Positions 18,792 through 26,948 of a DNA stretch of 50,095 nucleotides are shown in pieces. Both the position numbers and the translations under genes were made by a program. The stretch comes from Stenotrophomonas geniculata ATCC 19374 = JCM 13324 (GTDB taxonomy: Bacteria > Pseudomonadota > Gammaproteobacteria > Xanthomonadales > Xanthomonadaceae). Positions within the stretch are counted from its first letter, which is position 1, and each line of letters begins with the position of its first letter. A model generated the notes under the pieces. It had not been told where the DNA came from. It worked only from the letters and a program-made list of their open reading frames with translations, and made no database searches. The stretch lies in assembly GCF_001431625.1 (NCBI RefSeq), contig NZ_LLXT01000133.1, positions 1 to 50,095 on the forward strand, in the 5' to 3' direction.

Positions 18792-19352
18792 TCAGCTGGC
18801 GGCGCGCAGCGGCGCCATCTTCCACAGCAACGCGCGGAACGGGGCCAGCAGGCACACGCCGATCGCCAGCTTCACCGCCAGGTCGCCGGCGGCCCAGCTC
18901 ACCCACGGCAGGGCGGAGCCGGCAAACGCGATCGACCAGAAAATGGTGGTATCCACCGTCGCACTGCAGGTGGTGGCCACCATCGGCGCGCGCCACCAGC
19001 TGCCACGGCGCAGGCGGTCGAACACGGTGATGTCCAGCAGCTGCGCCACGATGAACGCCGAGCACGAGGCAATGGCGATGCGCGGCGTGGCCACCCAGAT
19101 CGACAGCAGCACCGCTACCAGGAAGCCGATCCACGCTACGTGGCGCGCCGGGCCCGGGCCGAAACGGCGGTTGATCAGGTTGCTGACCAGGAACGCGACC
19201 GGATAGCTGAAGGCACCCCAGGTCAGCCAATCGTTGATCGGGTACTGCACCAGTACGTTGGACAGCAGCACCACTGCGCCCATCGCCAGCACCGCCAGCA
19301 CCAGGGCGCGCGGGGTCAGCGGGGCAAACACAGGGGCAGGACGCACGGACAT
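18792..19352 (-). CDS. Queuosine precursor transporter (YhhQ/VUT family)
   Basis: ATG 19352 is chosen over TTG 19370. The 186-aa protein has about six membrane helices and family signatures such as ISNVLVQYPI-like SNVLVQYPINDW near the start, FLVSNLINRRFG, and AFIVAQLLDITVFDRLR. YhhQ-type carriers import preQ0/preQ1 for queuosine tRNA modification. It stands alone between a repeat and the DUF2145 operon. Confidence 0.85.
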   Translation of the reverse strand: MSVRPAPVFAPLTPRALVLAVLAMGAVVLLSNVLVQYPINDWLTWGAFSYPVAFLVSNLINRRFGPGPARHVAWIGFLVAVLLSIWVATPRIAIASCSAFIVAQLLDITVFDRLRRGSWWRAPMVATTCSATVDTTIFWSIAFAGSALPWVSWAAGDLAVKLAIGVCLLAPFRALLWKMAPLRAAS

Positions 19353-19427
19353 GGCGAGCCAGGGGGACAAAGGGGATCGCCCATTATCCGCCCGGCCCGC
19401 GGCAAAGCCAAAACCGGTCGTTCAGCT

Positions 19428-19943
19428 TTACAGCACCTCGCTCAGCACGTCGCCGGCGGCGTAGGCGGTCGGCACATAGGCCAGCGCCTGGCCCTGCGCG
19501 CTCTTCACGGTCCAGCCGGCACCGGCGTCGGTCGGGTCGAAGCGCACCTGCTGGCCAACGACAAAGCCGGCGACCGGGTCATCGCCTGCAGCCGCCGGCC
19601 ATTGCAGCGTTGCGGTCTGGTCGGCCTTGCCGGGTACCTGCAGGTGCACCTGGCGATCACCGGCTGGCGTGGTGGCGACCTGCTTCACCTCCATCGGCGG
19701 CAGCGGAACCGCCGGTGTGCGTGCGGCGACCTTGCCGTTGCGCTCGCTGGCCTTGAACGGGGCCTTGGACAGTTCGGCCAATCCCATCGACGTGGCCAAC
19801 GGAATCGACAGCACGATCAGCGACGTGACCAGCACGCTGGTCTGGCCGCTGTTCAACTGTGGCGCGGCGCCGGCATGGACGGTGGGCACCACCAGCGCCG
19901 AAAGCAGCAGGGCAGTGGCGGGAACGCGCAGGCAACGGAACAT
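19428..19943 (-). CDS. Secreted hypothetical protein, paralogue of the next gene upstream
   Basis: The 171-aa protein starts behind a perfect AGGAGG and has a signal peptide (ATALLLSALVVPTVHAG). A hydrophobic stretch (LVTSLIVLSIPLATSMGLA, about 39-57) follows, then a C-terminal domain with GFVVGQQVRFDPT...GWTVKSAQGQALAYVP. That domain aligns with FTVGQTVNFEPT...GWQLKDNQGRPLEYLP in the neighbour encoded at 19977-20480. It is the last gene of a three-gene operon led by a DUF2145 gene. Function unknown. Confidence 0.8.
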   Translation of the reverse strand: MFRCLRVPATALLLSALVVPTVHAGAAPQLNSGQTSVLVTSLIVLSIPLATSMGLAELSKAPFKASERNGKVAARTPAVPLPPMEVKQVATTPAGDRQVHLQVPGKADQTATLQWPAAAGDDPVAGFVVGQQVRFDPTDAGAGWTVKSAQGQALAYVPTAYAAGDVLSEVL

Positions 19944-19976
19944 GGAGACCTCCTGGTCAGGGTGGGGGACGGCGGC

Positions 19977-20480
19977 TCAGCGCCGGGTATCGAAGATGTC
20001 GCGCGGGCCGGTGGCCTCGGGCAGGTATTCCAGCGGGCGGCCCTGGTTGTCCTTCAGCTGCCAGCCCTGGTCGTTGCCAGTGGGCTCGAAGTTCACGGTC
20101 TGGCCCACGGTGAACTGCACGGCCGGATCGCCGATGCCGCGCGGGTACTGCATCGACGCGGTGTTCTGCGGATCGTTGGCATCACGCAGCAGCACTTCGC
20201 GGCGGCCGTCGACGGTGGTGGCGATGGCGCTCACCTGCATCTGTGGCAGCTTGATCTGCTGCGGGCGCGCCAGCGGCTGGCCAGCATCGGCGGCATCCTG
20301 GGCTTCCTTCGCCGCCGCCGCACGGGCCGAGTTCACCATCTGCGAGGACATCTCCAGGCTCGGCCCCTGCGGACCCGGGTCATGGATGATCACGATGCGG
20401 CGCTCTGCATGAGCGGCTGTGGACCAGGCCAGGCTCGCGACGATCAGCATCGGCATCAGGAAGGCAGGCAGGGTGCGCAT
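19977..20480 (-). CDS. Secreted hypothetical protein of the DUF2145 operon
   Basis: ATG 20480 follows AAGGAG. The 167-aa product has a signal peptide (MLIVASLAWSTAAHAE), a helical Ala/Gln-rich middle and a C-terminal beta-rich domain shared with the downstream gene. It begins 19 bp after the DUF2145 gene and ends 33 bp before its paralogue. The pairing suggests that the two proteins act together in the periplasm; nothing in the sequence points to an enzyme. Confidence 0.8.
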   Translation of the reverse strand: MRTLPAFLMPMLIVASLAWSTAAHAERRIVIIHDPGPQGPSLEMSSQMVNSARAAAAKEAQDAADAGQPLARPQQIKLPQMQVSAIATTVDGRREVLLRDANDPQNTASMQYPRGIGDPAVQFTVGQTVNFEPTGNDQGWQLKDNQGRPLEYLPEATGPRDIFDTRR

Positions 20481-20499
20481 GTCGTTCTCCTTGCTGGAT

Positions 20500-21351
20500 T
20501 CAGGGCGTGGCGGCGGCAGCACCGGCCACCGGCACATGGGGGATCACCAGTTCCTGCTGCAGTTGGCTGCGCTGGTGCAGGAAGTCGAATACCGATTCCA
20601 CCGTCACCACCGAATAGTTGCCGGAGATGCGTTCGCCGGCCGGATGGTCGGTGGTGGTGGCGTTGGCCACGAACAGGCGCGCACCCACGCGCTTGCCCAG
20701 GCCGATATGCAGCACGCTGGGCTGGTACTTCTGCTGGCGCAGCCACTGCTGGGCCTGTTCGCGCTTGACGATGGCCGGCGCGCCTTCGGCCTGCGCCATT
20801 GCCGCGGTCAGCACCTCCAGCACCCACTGGTTGGAGTTCTGGTAGTCGGTGGCGAACGGGTAGGCGACCACGTTGTACCTGGTTTCGTGCAGCGCCTTGG
20901 GCTGGATCGAGGGCGACACCAGCATCGCCTTCAACGCGGCACGCAGCGGCGCCGCCGGCACGCCGATGCGCAGGTCGGTATGGCCGCCGCTCTCGCCGAC
21001 GAAGTTGCCCAGCCCTTCGTGGTACAGCTGCGAGCTGTCGGTCTTGCAGCGGTTGAGCAGGTGCATCGCGCGCCAGCGGCCATCGTCCTCGCGCAGCAGG
21101 AAGGCCAGGTGGCTGTGTCGCAGGCCGTAGCGGCTCAGATCCTGGCCACCGCGTGCGGCGACCACCACGTCCACATCGGGCAGCGCATCCAGGCGCTCGG
21201 CGGTGGTCCAGGCCACGTCCAGCATCGCCGCCTGCGAGGCGACGCTGGGGTAGCGTTCGCGGCACTCGGTGCTTTTGGCCCATGCCGGTGCGGTCGCCAG
21301 CAGGCTGGCGATCAGCAGGGCGGCGCGGGGCAGGCGGGAGAAACGATCCAT
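20500..21351 (-). CDS. DUF2145 family secreted protein
   Basis: The 283-aa protein carries a signal peptide (LLIASLLATAPAWAK) and the DUF2145 landmarks RYGLRHSHLAFLLRE, MHLLNRCKTDSSQLYHEGLGNF and YPFATDYQNSNQWVLE. The pattern of a conserved His, an Asn and a Cys-containing segment resembles papain-like folds, but catalysis is unproven. AAGGT precedes its ATG. It heads the operon with two paralogous secreted proteins. Confidence 0.85.
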   Translation of the reverse strand: MDRFSRLPRAALLIASLLATAPAWAKSTECRERYPSVASQAAMLDVAWTTAERLDALPDVDVVVAARGGQDLSRYGLRHSHLAFLLREDDGRWRAMHLLNRCKTDSSQLYHEGLGNFVGESGGHTDLRIGVPAAPLRAALKAMLVSPSIQPKALHETRYNVVAYPFATDYQNSNQWVLEVLTAAMAQAEGAPAIVKREQAQQWLRQQKYQPSVLHIGLGKRVGARLFVANATTTDHPAGERISGNYSVVTVESVFDFLHQRSQLQQELVIPHVPVAGAAAATP

Positions 21352-21399
21352 GTCGATACCTTCAACGGCGGGCAGGCCCGCGCGCCGATCATACGCCGC

Positions 21400-21630
21400 T
21401 CAGCGCAGCGGGCGGTCCACGCCCTTGCGCTTGAGTTCCCTGTCGCAGGCATCGCTGATCGGCGCGATCGGCAGCGGCGGGCGCTCGCCAGTCTTCGGAT
21501 CGCGCAAGGCCGGTTGTTCGCGATACGCGTCCAGCTGCTGCTGGCACTGGTAGGAAATCGGGTCCAGTTCGGTGGGCGCGGTGGAGCAGGCAGCGAGCAG
21601 GGTCAGGGGCAGCAGGAGCAGGGTGCGCAT
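21400..21630 (-). CDS. Small lipoprotein, unknown function
   Basis: The 76-aa product has a clear lipobox, LTLLAAC with the lipidated Cys at position 15, then about 60 residues including two further Cys residues (YQCQQQLD and DACDRELK). It ends 48 bp before the DUF2145 gene and may belong to the same transcript. Function unknown. Confidence 0.7.
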   Translation of the reverse strand: MRTLLLLPLTLLAACSTAPTELDPISYQCQQQLDAYREQPALRDPKTGERPPLPIAPISDACDRELKRKGVDRPLR

Positions 21631-21706
21631 GAAGACGTTCAGCGTGATGGGGGAAGCTGGACTCTAACGGTGCGGGCGGATCGAAATGTTCAGAAATCGC
21701 TGCGCA

Positions 21707-21763
21707 CCCGGCACCACCGTGATGCCGGGCGCCCAGGATTGCCGGCCAGCGGCCGGCACTACC
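21707..21763. repeat. Palindromic repeat overlapping a stop codon
   Basis: Two hairpins lie here: CCCGGCA...TGCCGGG (21707-21729) and GCCGGCC-AGC-GGCCGGC (21741-21757) followed by ACTACC. The CTA at 21759-21761 is the TAG stop of the minus-strand ELM1-like gene. Confidence 0.7.
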
Positions 21764-22724
21764 CCAATGCCAGGCGCTGCTTCACTTCTGCCGCTACCCG
21801 AGCGGTCTCGCGCAGCGGCTCGATGCGGTCGTACTGCCAGTCCAGCCAGTGCGCCTGCAACCGCCCGCGCTCGCGCAGCTGCTGCTGGAAGCGCGCCAGC
21901 CGACCCTGCGCGGTATCGGCCAGCGCCACCATCACCGGCATGCGCGTGGCGCAGGCTTCAGACAGCAGGTTCACCGAATCGGGCGACACCACCACGCGGT
22001 TGGCCCAGCCGAGCAGGCCGCCATAGGGATTGGTGCCGTCGCCGCCGTCGCCCCAGATCACGTGCGGCAGGTCCACGAAGGTCGCGCGCAGGATCTCGGC
22101 CAAGGCGGGCGGCGTGCGTCGCGAGGTGGTGGCTAGCAGGCTGCCGCTCTCGCTGTGGATCTGGTCGGCCAGCGCGCGGAACACACCGACCATCGACGTT
22201 TCATCCCACGGCGCCAGCGGCGTCGGTCCACCCACCAGCAGCGCGGTGCGCGGGCCGGGCAGGGTGCTGAAGCCGGCGAACGCGGCGCGGCCCCAGGCCA
22301 GCCAGTCATCGTCCACCGGGTTGAGGCTGCCGAGCAGGGTCAGCACGTTGCTGCCGCGCAGGGCGTCGTGTTCGGGCACCACCACCACATCCCAATGGCG
22401 AGCGTTGATGCGCGGGTCGAGGATCTGCACCACCTGGCTGCCACGGGCACGCAGCACGCGCAGGGCACCCGCAGCCTGGCGGCCACAACCGATCGCCAGC
22501 GCCGGGGCATCGGCAGCCAGCGTCGCGAAGGCCTCGCCGTAGCCATTCACATCGCCGGGTAGGCGACGCGGCGACAGCCAGCGCCAAGGCGCGCGGGGCT
22601 GCAGGACCAGCGGCCGATGGGTGCCCTGGCGCAGCGCCGAGGCCAGCGCAACCGCCTGGCGGACATTGCCCGCGCGGCCGTCAGTGACCGTCCAGGGTGC
22701 GCTCGATCGTTTCACCATTGGCAT
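21759..22724 (-). CDS. Mitochondrial-fission-ELM1-like protein (DUF1022)
   Basis: The 321-aa protein shows the family pattern: WTVTDGRAGNVRQAVALA at the N-terminus, LDPRINARHWDVVVVPEHD mid-protein, LLVGGPTPLAPW, and the C-terminal VVVSPDSVNLLSEACATRMPV. The fold resembles GT-B glycosyltransferases, and bacterial members often occur with lipopolysaccharide genes. Here it stands alone, so its substrate is unknown. The true start could be the ATG two codons later (22718). Confidence 0.85.
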   Translation of the reverse strand: MPMVKRSSAPWTVTDGRAGNVRQAVALASALRQGTHRPLVLQPRAPWRWLSPRRLPGDVNGYGEAFATLAADAPALAIGCGRQAAGALRVLRARGSQVVQILDPRINARHWDVVVVPEHDALRGSNVLTLLGSLNPVDDDWLAWGRAAFAGFSTLPGPRTALLVGGPTPLAPWDETSMVGVFRALADQIHSESGSLLATTSRRTPPALAEILRATFVDLPHVIWGDGGDGTNPYGGLLGWANRVVVSPDSVNLLSEACATRMPVMVALADTAQGRLARFQQQLRERGRLQAHWLDWQYDRIEPLRETARVAAEVKQRLALG

Positions 22725-22844
22725 TAATTCGTTTCAGCCCTGCTGGGTGTTGCAACAGTCGCGACACTCTACACTGCGGCTCGTCGATTCGCCCCGCGCC
22801 GCCCGCGGGCACTGACTTCCCTTCGCTGCCCTGGAGATCCACCG

Positions 22845-23435
22845 ATGTCCCACGCGCTCGACGCTGCTGCCCTCGATCAGTTGTTCCGTACTGCCCGCAC
22901 CCAGAATGCTTTCCTGGACAAGCCGGTTCCTGAGAGCCTGTTGAAGGAACTGTACGACCTGGTGAAGTGGGGTCCGACCGCCGCCAACACCACGCCGGCC
23001 CGCTTCGTCTTCGTCACCTCGAAGGACGCCAAGGACAAGCTGGCCCCGGCCCTGTCCGAAGGCAACCTGGCCAAGACCATGGCCGCCCCGGTCACCGTCA
23101 TCATCGGCTTCGACCTGGACTTCCACGAGAAGCTGCCCTACCTCTTCCCGCACACCGATGCCAAGGCCTGGTTCGACGGCCCGCAGGAAGGCCGCCACGA
23201 AGCCGCCATCCGCAACGGCAGCCTGCAGGGCGCCTACCTGATCCTGGCCGCACGCGCGCTGGGCCTGGATGCCGGCCCGATGTCGGGCTTCGACCCGGCC
23301 AAGGTGGACGAAGCCTTCTTCGCCGGCACCTCCATCAAGTCGAATTTCCTGGTCAACCTGGGTTACGGTGACTCGGCGGGCCTGTTCCCGCGTCTGCCGC
23401 GCCTGTCGTTCGACGAAGCGGCGCGCATCGCGTAA
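22845..23435 (+). CDS. RutE-like malonic semialdehyde reductase / nitroreductase
   Basis: The 196-aa nitroreductase-fold protein matches the RutE subfamily, with [32 protein letters not shown] and [15 protein letters not shown]. RutE reduces malonic semialdehyde to 3-hydroxypropionate using NAD(P)H in pyrimidine degradation, but no other rut gene is present. Paralogues act on other carbonyl or nitro compounds. GGAGAT precedes the start. Confidence 0.85.
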   Translation: MSHALDAAALDQLFRTARTQNAFLDKPVPESLLKELYDLVKWGPTAANTTPARFVFVTSKDAKDKLAPALSEGNLAKTMAAPVTVIIGFDLDFHEKLPYLFPHTDAKAWFDGPQEGRHEAAIRNGSLQGAYLILAARALGLDAGPMSGFDPAKVDEAFFAGTSIKSNFLVNLGYGDSAGLFPRLPRLSFDEAARIA

Positions 23436-23521
23436 GTCGTTGTATCGGTTTCGGGCCCGCCGTCCCGCGGCGGGCTCTTGCTGCACCGTGTACCCACCCT
23501 ACGATCCGGAGAGTTCCTGAG

Positions 23522-24229
23522 ATGAGCGCCACCCGTAAACTGCTGCTGCCGCTGGCCCTGACCCTGGCCATCGCCGCCTGCTCCAAGCCGGCCGACACCG
23601 CTGCCCCGGCCGCCGATGCCGCCGCCCCGGCCACCACCGAGCAGGCCGCCACCCCGGCTGCCGATGCCGCCGCCGCTGCGCCGGCCGCCGAAGCGATCAA
23701 GATCGCCTCGGGCACCTACAAGCTGGACCCGACCCACACCGACGTGCTGGCCCAGTGGAGCCACTTCGGCTTCTCCAACCCGAGCGCGCACTTCGGCAAC
23801 GTCGAAGGCACCCTGGTGTACAACGCCGAAGACGTGACCAAGTCCACCGTGGAAGTGAAGCTGCCGCTGAGCGGCCTGAACAGCTTCACCGCCAAGTTCG
23901 ACGAGCACCTGAAGAGCGCCGACTTCTTCGACGCCGCCAAGTTCGCCGATGCCACCTTCAAGAGCACCAAGGTGGAAGCGGCCGGCACCAACAAGCTGAC
24001 CGTCACCGGCGACCTGACCATCAAGGGCATCACCAAGCCGGTCACCCTGGACGTCACCGTCAACGGCGGCGGCGAGCACCCGATGGCCAAGGTTCCGGCC
24101 GCCGGCTTCGATGCCACCACCACCCTGAAGCGCAGCGATTTCGGCGTCGGCGCCTACGCCCCGAACGTCAGCGATGAAGTGAAGATCCGCATCACCACCG
24201 AAGCCACCGGCGAAAAGCCGGCGGCTTGA
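23522..24229 (+). CDS. YceI-family lipoprotein
   Basis: The 235-aa protein begins with a lipoprotein signal (LALTLAIAACS, Cys20), an Ala/Pro/Thr-rich linker (about 25-58), then a complete YceI lipocalin-like domain with YKLDPTHTDVLAQWSHFGFSNP and GDLTIKGITKPVTLDV. YceI proteins bind polyisoprenoid or amphiphilic lipids in the periplasm. A strong terminator follows. Confidence 0.92.
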   Translation: MSATRKLLLPLALTLAIAACSKPADTAAPAADAAAPATTEQAATPAADAAAAAPAAEAIKIASGTYKLDPTHTDVLAQWSHFGFSNPSAHFGNVEGTLVYNAEDVTKSTVEVKLPLSGLNSFTAKFDEHLKSADFFDAAKFADATFKSTKVEAAGTNKLTVTGDLTIKGITKPVTLDVTVNGGGEHPMAKVPAAGFDATTTLKRSDFGVGAYAPNVSDEVKIRITTEATGEKPAA

Positions 24230-24260
24230 TGCATCCAACTCACTCGTCGTGAGAAGGCAG

Positions 24261-24290
24261 AAGGCCCGCTGAAAAGCGGGCCTTCTTTTT
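24261..24290 (+). terminator. Intrinsic terminator after the YceI gene
   Basis: AAGGCCCGCT-GAAA-AGCGGGCCTT stem followed by a run of T. Confidence 0.92.
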
Positions 24291-24311
24291 GGGTGCTGGG
24301 GAACACGCGTT

Positions 24312-24374
24312 GGTAGATGCCAACTTTGGTTGGCGCAAGAGCACTCCGCAGGCCAACCAAGGTTGAGCACTACC
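24312..24374. repeat. Diverged GGTAGGTGCCAACC-family doublet
   Basis: GGTAGATGCCAACTTTGGTTGGC and GGCCAACCAAGGTTGAGCACTACC are inverted, mutated copies of the element at 18696-18777. Confidence 0.7.
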
Positions 24375-24386
24375 GGGTATGCGCGC

Positions 24387-24788
24387 TCAGCGCAGCGCGC
24401 CCAACCATGCCACGCACGTTTCGCTCGGGCTCTGCTTGGCCTTCACCGTCATCCCGCTCACGCGCACGAAGGTCTGCGCTGCCTGCGCCACTACCTGGCG
24501 TGCGATCAACGCCGCCTGCTTGGTCGCGGCCTGCTGCTTGCGCAGCTGCACGATGTGCACCGACGGGCGGCCCACCGGTGCGTACTTCTGGTCGCGGCGC
24601 AGCACATCGGCCACCTGCGCCACTTCGAACTCGGCCTGCAGGTAGCGGTGCTGTGCTTCCACCAGTTCGCGCAGCGGCGTGCGCAGGGCAACGGTGTCGG
24701 CGAAGGCGGCCAGCGCCGCATCGCAGGCAGTGTCATCGGCGAAGCGGGTACGCAGCGCATCCACGCTGGCCAGGGTCAGTTTGGCCAT
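24387..24788 (-). CDS. Hypothetical cytosolic protein
   Basis: The 133-aa product is mostly helical, rich in Ala, Gln and Arg, with no signal peptide or membrane helix. GAGG precedes its ATG by about seven bases. I recognise no domain. It is flanked by palindromic repeats on both sides and appears monocistronic. Confidence 0.7.
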   Translation of the reverse strand: MAKLTLASVDALRTRFADDTACDAALAAFADTVALRTPLRELVEAQHRYLQAEFEVAQVADVLRRDQKYAPVGRPSVHIVQLRKQQAATKQAALIARQVVAQAAQTFVRVSGMTVKAKQSPSETCVAWLGALR

Positions 24789-24870
24789 GTGGGCCTCGTT
24801 GCTGCAGGAAAGGAGCGCGATTGTCGCATTGCTTGGCGGCTGATGCGTTGAACCGGGCGGCGGAATACCT

Positions 24871-24962
24871 GTAGAGCCGAGCCCACGCTCGGCTCATCGC
24901 GCGCAGCGCGAGGGTTCGCCGATCGCGGAACGAAGAGCAGCCGAGCATTGGCTCGGCTCTAC
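24871..24962. repeat. SMAG REPIN, copy 1 of a 92-bp near-identical pair
   Basis: GTAGAGCCGAGCCC...GGGCTCGGCTCTAC-type ends enclose a central GCGCAGCGCG palindrome. The copy at 25277-25368 differs by two bases by my reading. Confidence 0.9.
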
Positions 24963-24988
24963 AATGGCCCGCTGTATCACCCACGGAA

Positions 24989-25312
24989 GTGCGCGAAGGT
25001 CTGCTCCGCGGCATGGTGGAAGACACGCTGGTGGACAAGGCGGGCACCCTCGGCCTGGAGCCCAAGGTGGTGCGCGAGGCGCTGACCATGCACGTGGATG
25101 AGCTGCTGCACACCCGTGGCGTGCTGCGGCTGGTGAAGGCGCAGATCAATGGCATGATGCCCGGCGTGTACTTCGGGCTGCTGCTGCCGGTGCTGATCAT
25201 CGCCCTGCTGGTGGCGCTGGAGATATGGGCCGCGAAGCGGTTCGGGTGGACGCGGCAGGCGGCGCCCAGTGCTCCTGTAGAGCCGAGCCCACGCTCGGCT
25301 CATCGCGCGTAG
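24989..25312 (+). CDS. Small membrane protein whose C-terminus is read from a repeat
   Basis: Starting at GTG 24989 (an ATG at 25013 is the alternative), the 107-aa product has a helical N-terminal part and one strong membrane helix (YFGLLLPVLIIALLVALEIW). Its last thirteen residues or so (from PVEPSPRSAHRA) and its stop codon are encoded by the SMAG repeat at 25277. I do not recognise the family. It is enclosed by two nearly identical repeats. No clear ribosome binding site is visible, so the start is uncertain. Confidence 0.55.
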   Translation: MREGLLRGMVEDTLVDKAGTLGLEPKVVREALTMHVDELLHTRGVLRLVKAQINGMMPGVYFGLLLPVLIIALLVALEIWAAKRFGWTRQAAPSAPVEPSPRSAHRA

Positions 25313-25368
25313 CGCGAGGGTTCGCCGATCGCGGAACGAAGAGCAGCCGAGCATGGGCTCGGCTCTAC
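25277..25368. repeat. SMAG REPIN, copy 2 of the 92-bp pair
   Basis: This is nearly identical to 24871-24962 and in the same orientation. Its left half overlaps the 3' end of the preceding gene. Confidence 0.9.
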
Positions 25369-25380
25369 ATGGTCAAGGGC

Positions 25381-25471
25381 GTGCGGACCAACGGTCCGCA
25401 CCCACCCAGGAAGGTGCGTCAAGGGCGTGCGGACCAACGGTCCGCACCCACCAAGCAGGGTCCGCACCCAC
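25381..25471. repeat. Tandem GTGCGGACC palindromes
   Basis: GTGCGGACC-AAC-GGTCCGCAC plus CCACC occurs twice in direct order (25381-25405, 25428-25452), followed by a half copy. A related longer hairpin is at 13899. Confidence 0.8.
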
Positions 25472-25482
25472 CGGCTGCCCGG

Positions 25483-26280
25483 TCAATCGCCGTCGGTTTC
25501 GTCCGGGTGCGCCTTCCAGTAGCCGGTCGAGCGGATCCAGTCGCGCGGTACGCCCAGGTGGCCTTCGATGAACTTGCGCATCATGCGGGCGCGACGCGAT
25601 TCGGTGGCGATCCAGTAGAAGACATCACCTTCCGGCGCCTCGAAGTCGGTCAGCATGTCTTCCAGCAGGGTGCTGCTGGCCGCCGGGAAGCCGTTGCGTT
25701 CCAGCCAGTGGATGCGCACGTTCTCGTACTGCGGCAGGTCCTGGCGCTCGGCTTCATCGCTCACTTCGATGAAGGCCTGCACTTCGGCATCCTCCGGCAG
25801 CACGTCCAGCCAGCGGGCGATGGCCGGCAGCGCGGTTTCATCGCCGATCAGCACATAGGCGTCGTAGGTGTCGGCCACCACGAACGAACCGCGCGGGCCA
25901 CCGATTACCAGCACGTCGCCCGGCTGCGCGCGCTCGGCCCACGGCCCGGCAATGCCCTGGTCGTGCAGCACGAAGTCGATGGCCAGCTCGCCGGTCTCGT
26001 GGTCCCACCAGCGCGGGGTGTAGTCGCGGGCGGGCGAGGGCTCCTTGCCGTCCGGGTAGCTGCGGCCTTCGGCGGTCAGCACCGGCAGCACCATCTCGCC
26101 CGCAGCGTTGGGGAAGAACAGCTTGATGTGGTCGTCGGCGCCGGGCGAATCGAAGCCGGCCAGCGCGTCGCCACCCAGCACGATGCGGCGCATGTGCGGG
26201 GTGACCTCTTCAGTGCGCAGCACGGTCAATTCACGGAAGCGCACATCCAGGCGCAGGCGCGTGTTGTTGTGTTCGGTCAT
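25483..26280 (-). CDS. Siderophore-interacting protein (FAD-dependent ferric reductase, YqjH/ViuB-like)
   Basis: The 265-aa protein has the N-terminal flavin-binding barrel, with an ARDYTPRWWD motif in place of the usual RxYTxR, and a C-terminal nucleotide-binding part (YVLIGDETALPAI). Family members use NAD(P)H to reduce ferric siderophores in the cytosol and release iron. It lies 60 bp downstream of a PadR regulator gene on the same strand. That matches the E. coli yqjI/yqjH pairing, although there the two genes are divergent. Confidence 0.9.
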   Translation of the reverse strand: MTEHNNTRLRLDVRFRELTVLRTEEVTPHMRRIVLGGDALAGFDSPGADDHIKLFFPNAAGEMVLPVLTAEGRSYPDGKEPSPARDYTPRWWDHETGELAIDFVLHDQGIAGPWAERAQPGDVLVIGGPRGSFVVADTYDAYVLIGDETALPAIARWLDVLPEDAEVQAFIEVSDEAERQDLPQYENVRIHWLERNGFPAASSTLLEDMLTDFEAPEGDVFYWIATESRRARMMRKFIEGHLGVPRDWIRSTGYWKAHPDETDGD

Positions 26281-26340
26281 GGGGGTTACCTGTAAAGGTG
26301 TCGCGCGGGGGCGCGCGGCGTAGGGAAGACCTGGCTGGCG

Positions 26341-26901
26341 TCAGTCTGGCTGGGTCATTGAAATCGGTGGTTGCTCGTTACCGGCGGTACCGTTGAGCAG
26401 GGCCGAGGCCCGGGTCAGCAGCGCGGCCACTTCGTCCGCCTCGCCCTCGGCCCAGCGGCCGTGGTGGTGCACCAGCGCCCGCTTGAACTCGCGCAGGGCG
26501 CAGGCCAGCGGCGGCGGCAGCGAGGCCTTGGTGATCTCGCGGGCGCGGTCGAAGGCACGTCGCTGCGCCAGGCGCACCTGGGTGCGCTGCACCTTCAGCT
26601 CGAACTCGCCGGCGGCGGTGATGCGGAAGATCCGCTTGCCATCCACTTCCTCGGCCTCGATCCAGCCGGCCTGCTCGAAGCTGGCCAGCAGCGGGTACAT
26701 GGTGCCGGCGCTGGGCGTATAGGCCTGCATGAACTGGTTGCTGATCAGCTGCATCAGCTCGTAGCCATGGCGCGGCTGCTCGCCGATCAGGGCCAGCACC
26801 AGCAGGCGCAGGTCGCCGCGGCTCAGTACACGTGGCTGGCCATTGCGACGGGGTACCGCCGAATCGGTGGAACGGGCTCTGGGAGAGGGGCTTCGGCTCA
26901 T
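26341..26901 (-). CDS. PadR-family transcriptional regulator (YqjI-like)
   Basis: ATG 26901 is chosen, since the frame upstream runs through the operator palindromes. The 186-aa protein has a basic N-terminal tail and a PadR winged helix (about 30-105: LLVLALIGEQPRHGYELMQLI, AGTMYPLLASFEQAGWIE), then a helical dimerisation domain. E. coli YqjI represses yqjH in a nickel-responsive manner and has a His/Cys-rich N-terminal metal site. Here that segment is Arg/Ser/Pro-rich with no Cys or His cluster. It probably controls itself and the reductase gene. Confidence 0.88.
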   Translation of the reverse strand: MSRSPSPRARSTDSAVPRRNGQPRVLSRGDLRLLVLALIGEQPRHGYELMQLISNQFMQAYTPSAGTMYPLLASFEQAGWIEAEEVDGKRIFRITAAGEFELKVQRTQVRLAQRRAFDRAREITKASLPPPLACALREFKRALVHHHGRWAEGEADEVAALLTRASALLNGTAGNEQPPISMTQPD

Positions 26902-26903
26902 TT

Positions 26904-26948
26904 CGATATATCGGTAAACGAGTGTGCAAACGATATATCGATATGTCG
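26904..26948. promoter_or_regulatory. Paired CGATATATCG operators before the PadR gene
   Basis: The 10-bp palindrome CGATATATCG occurs exactly at 26904-26913 and 26931-26940, centres 27 bp apart. The second runs into a further half-site, ATATGTCG. The first lies only two bases before the start codon. Such AT-rich dyads are typical PadR targets, so autorepression is likely. Confidence 0.75.

Noticed and set aside
18678..22026. Long plus-strand frames of 696 and 535 codons
   Set aside because: They lie antisense to the queuosine transporter, DUF2145 operon and ELM1-like genes, each of which has clear signal peptides or family motifs on the minus strand.
25381..25471. Tandem repeats resembling a tiny CRISPR array
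   Set aside because: Repeats are self-palindromic REP-type units with no uniform spacers and no cas genes.
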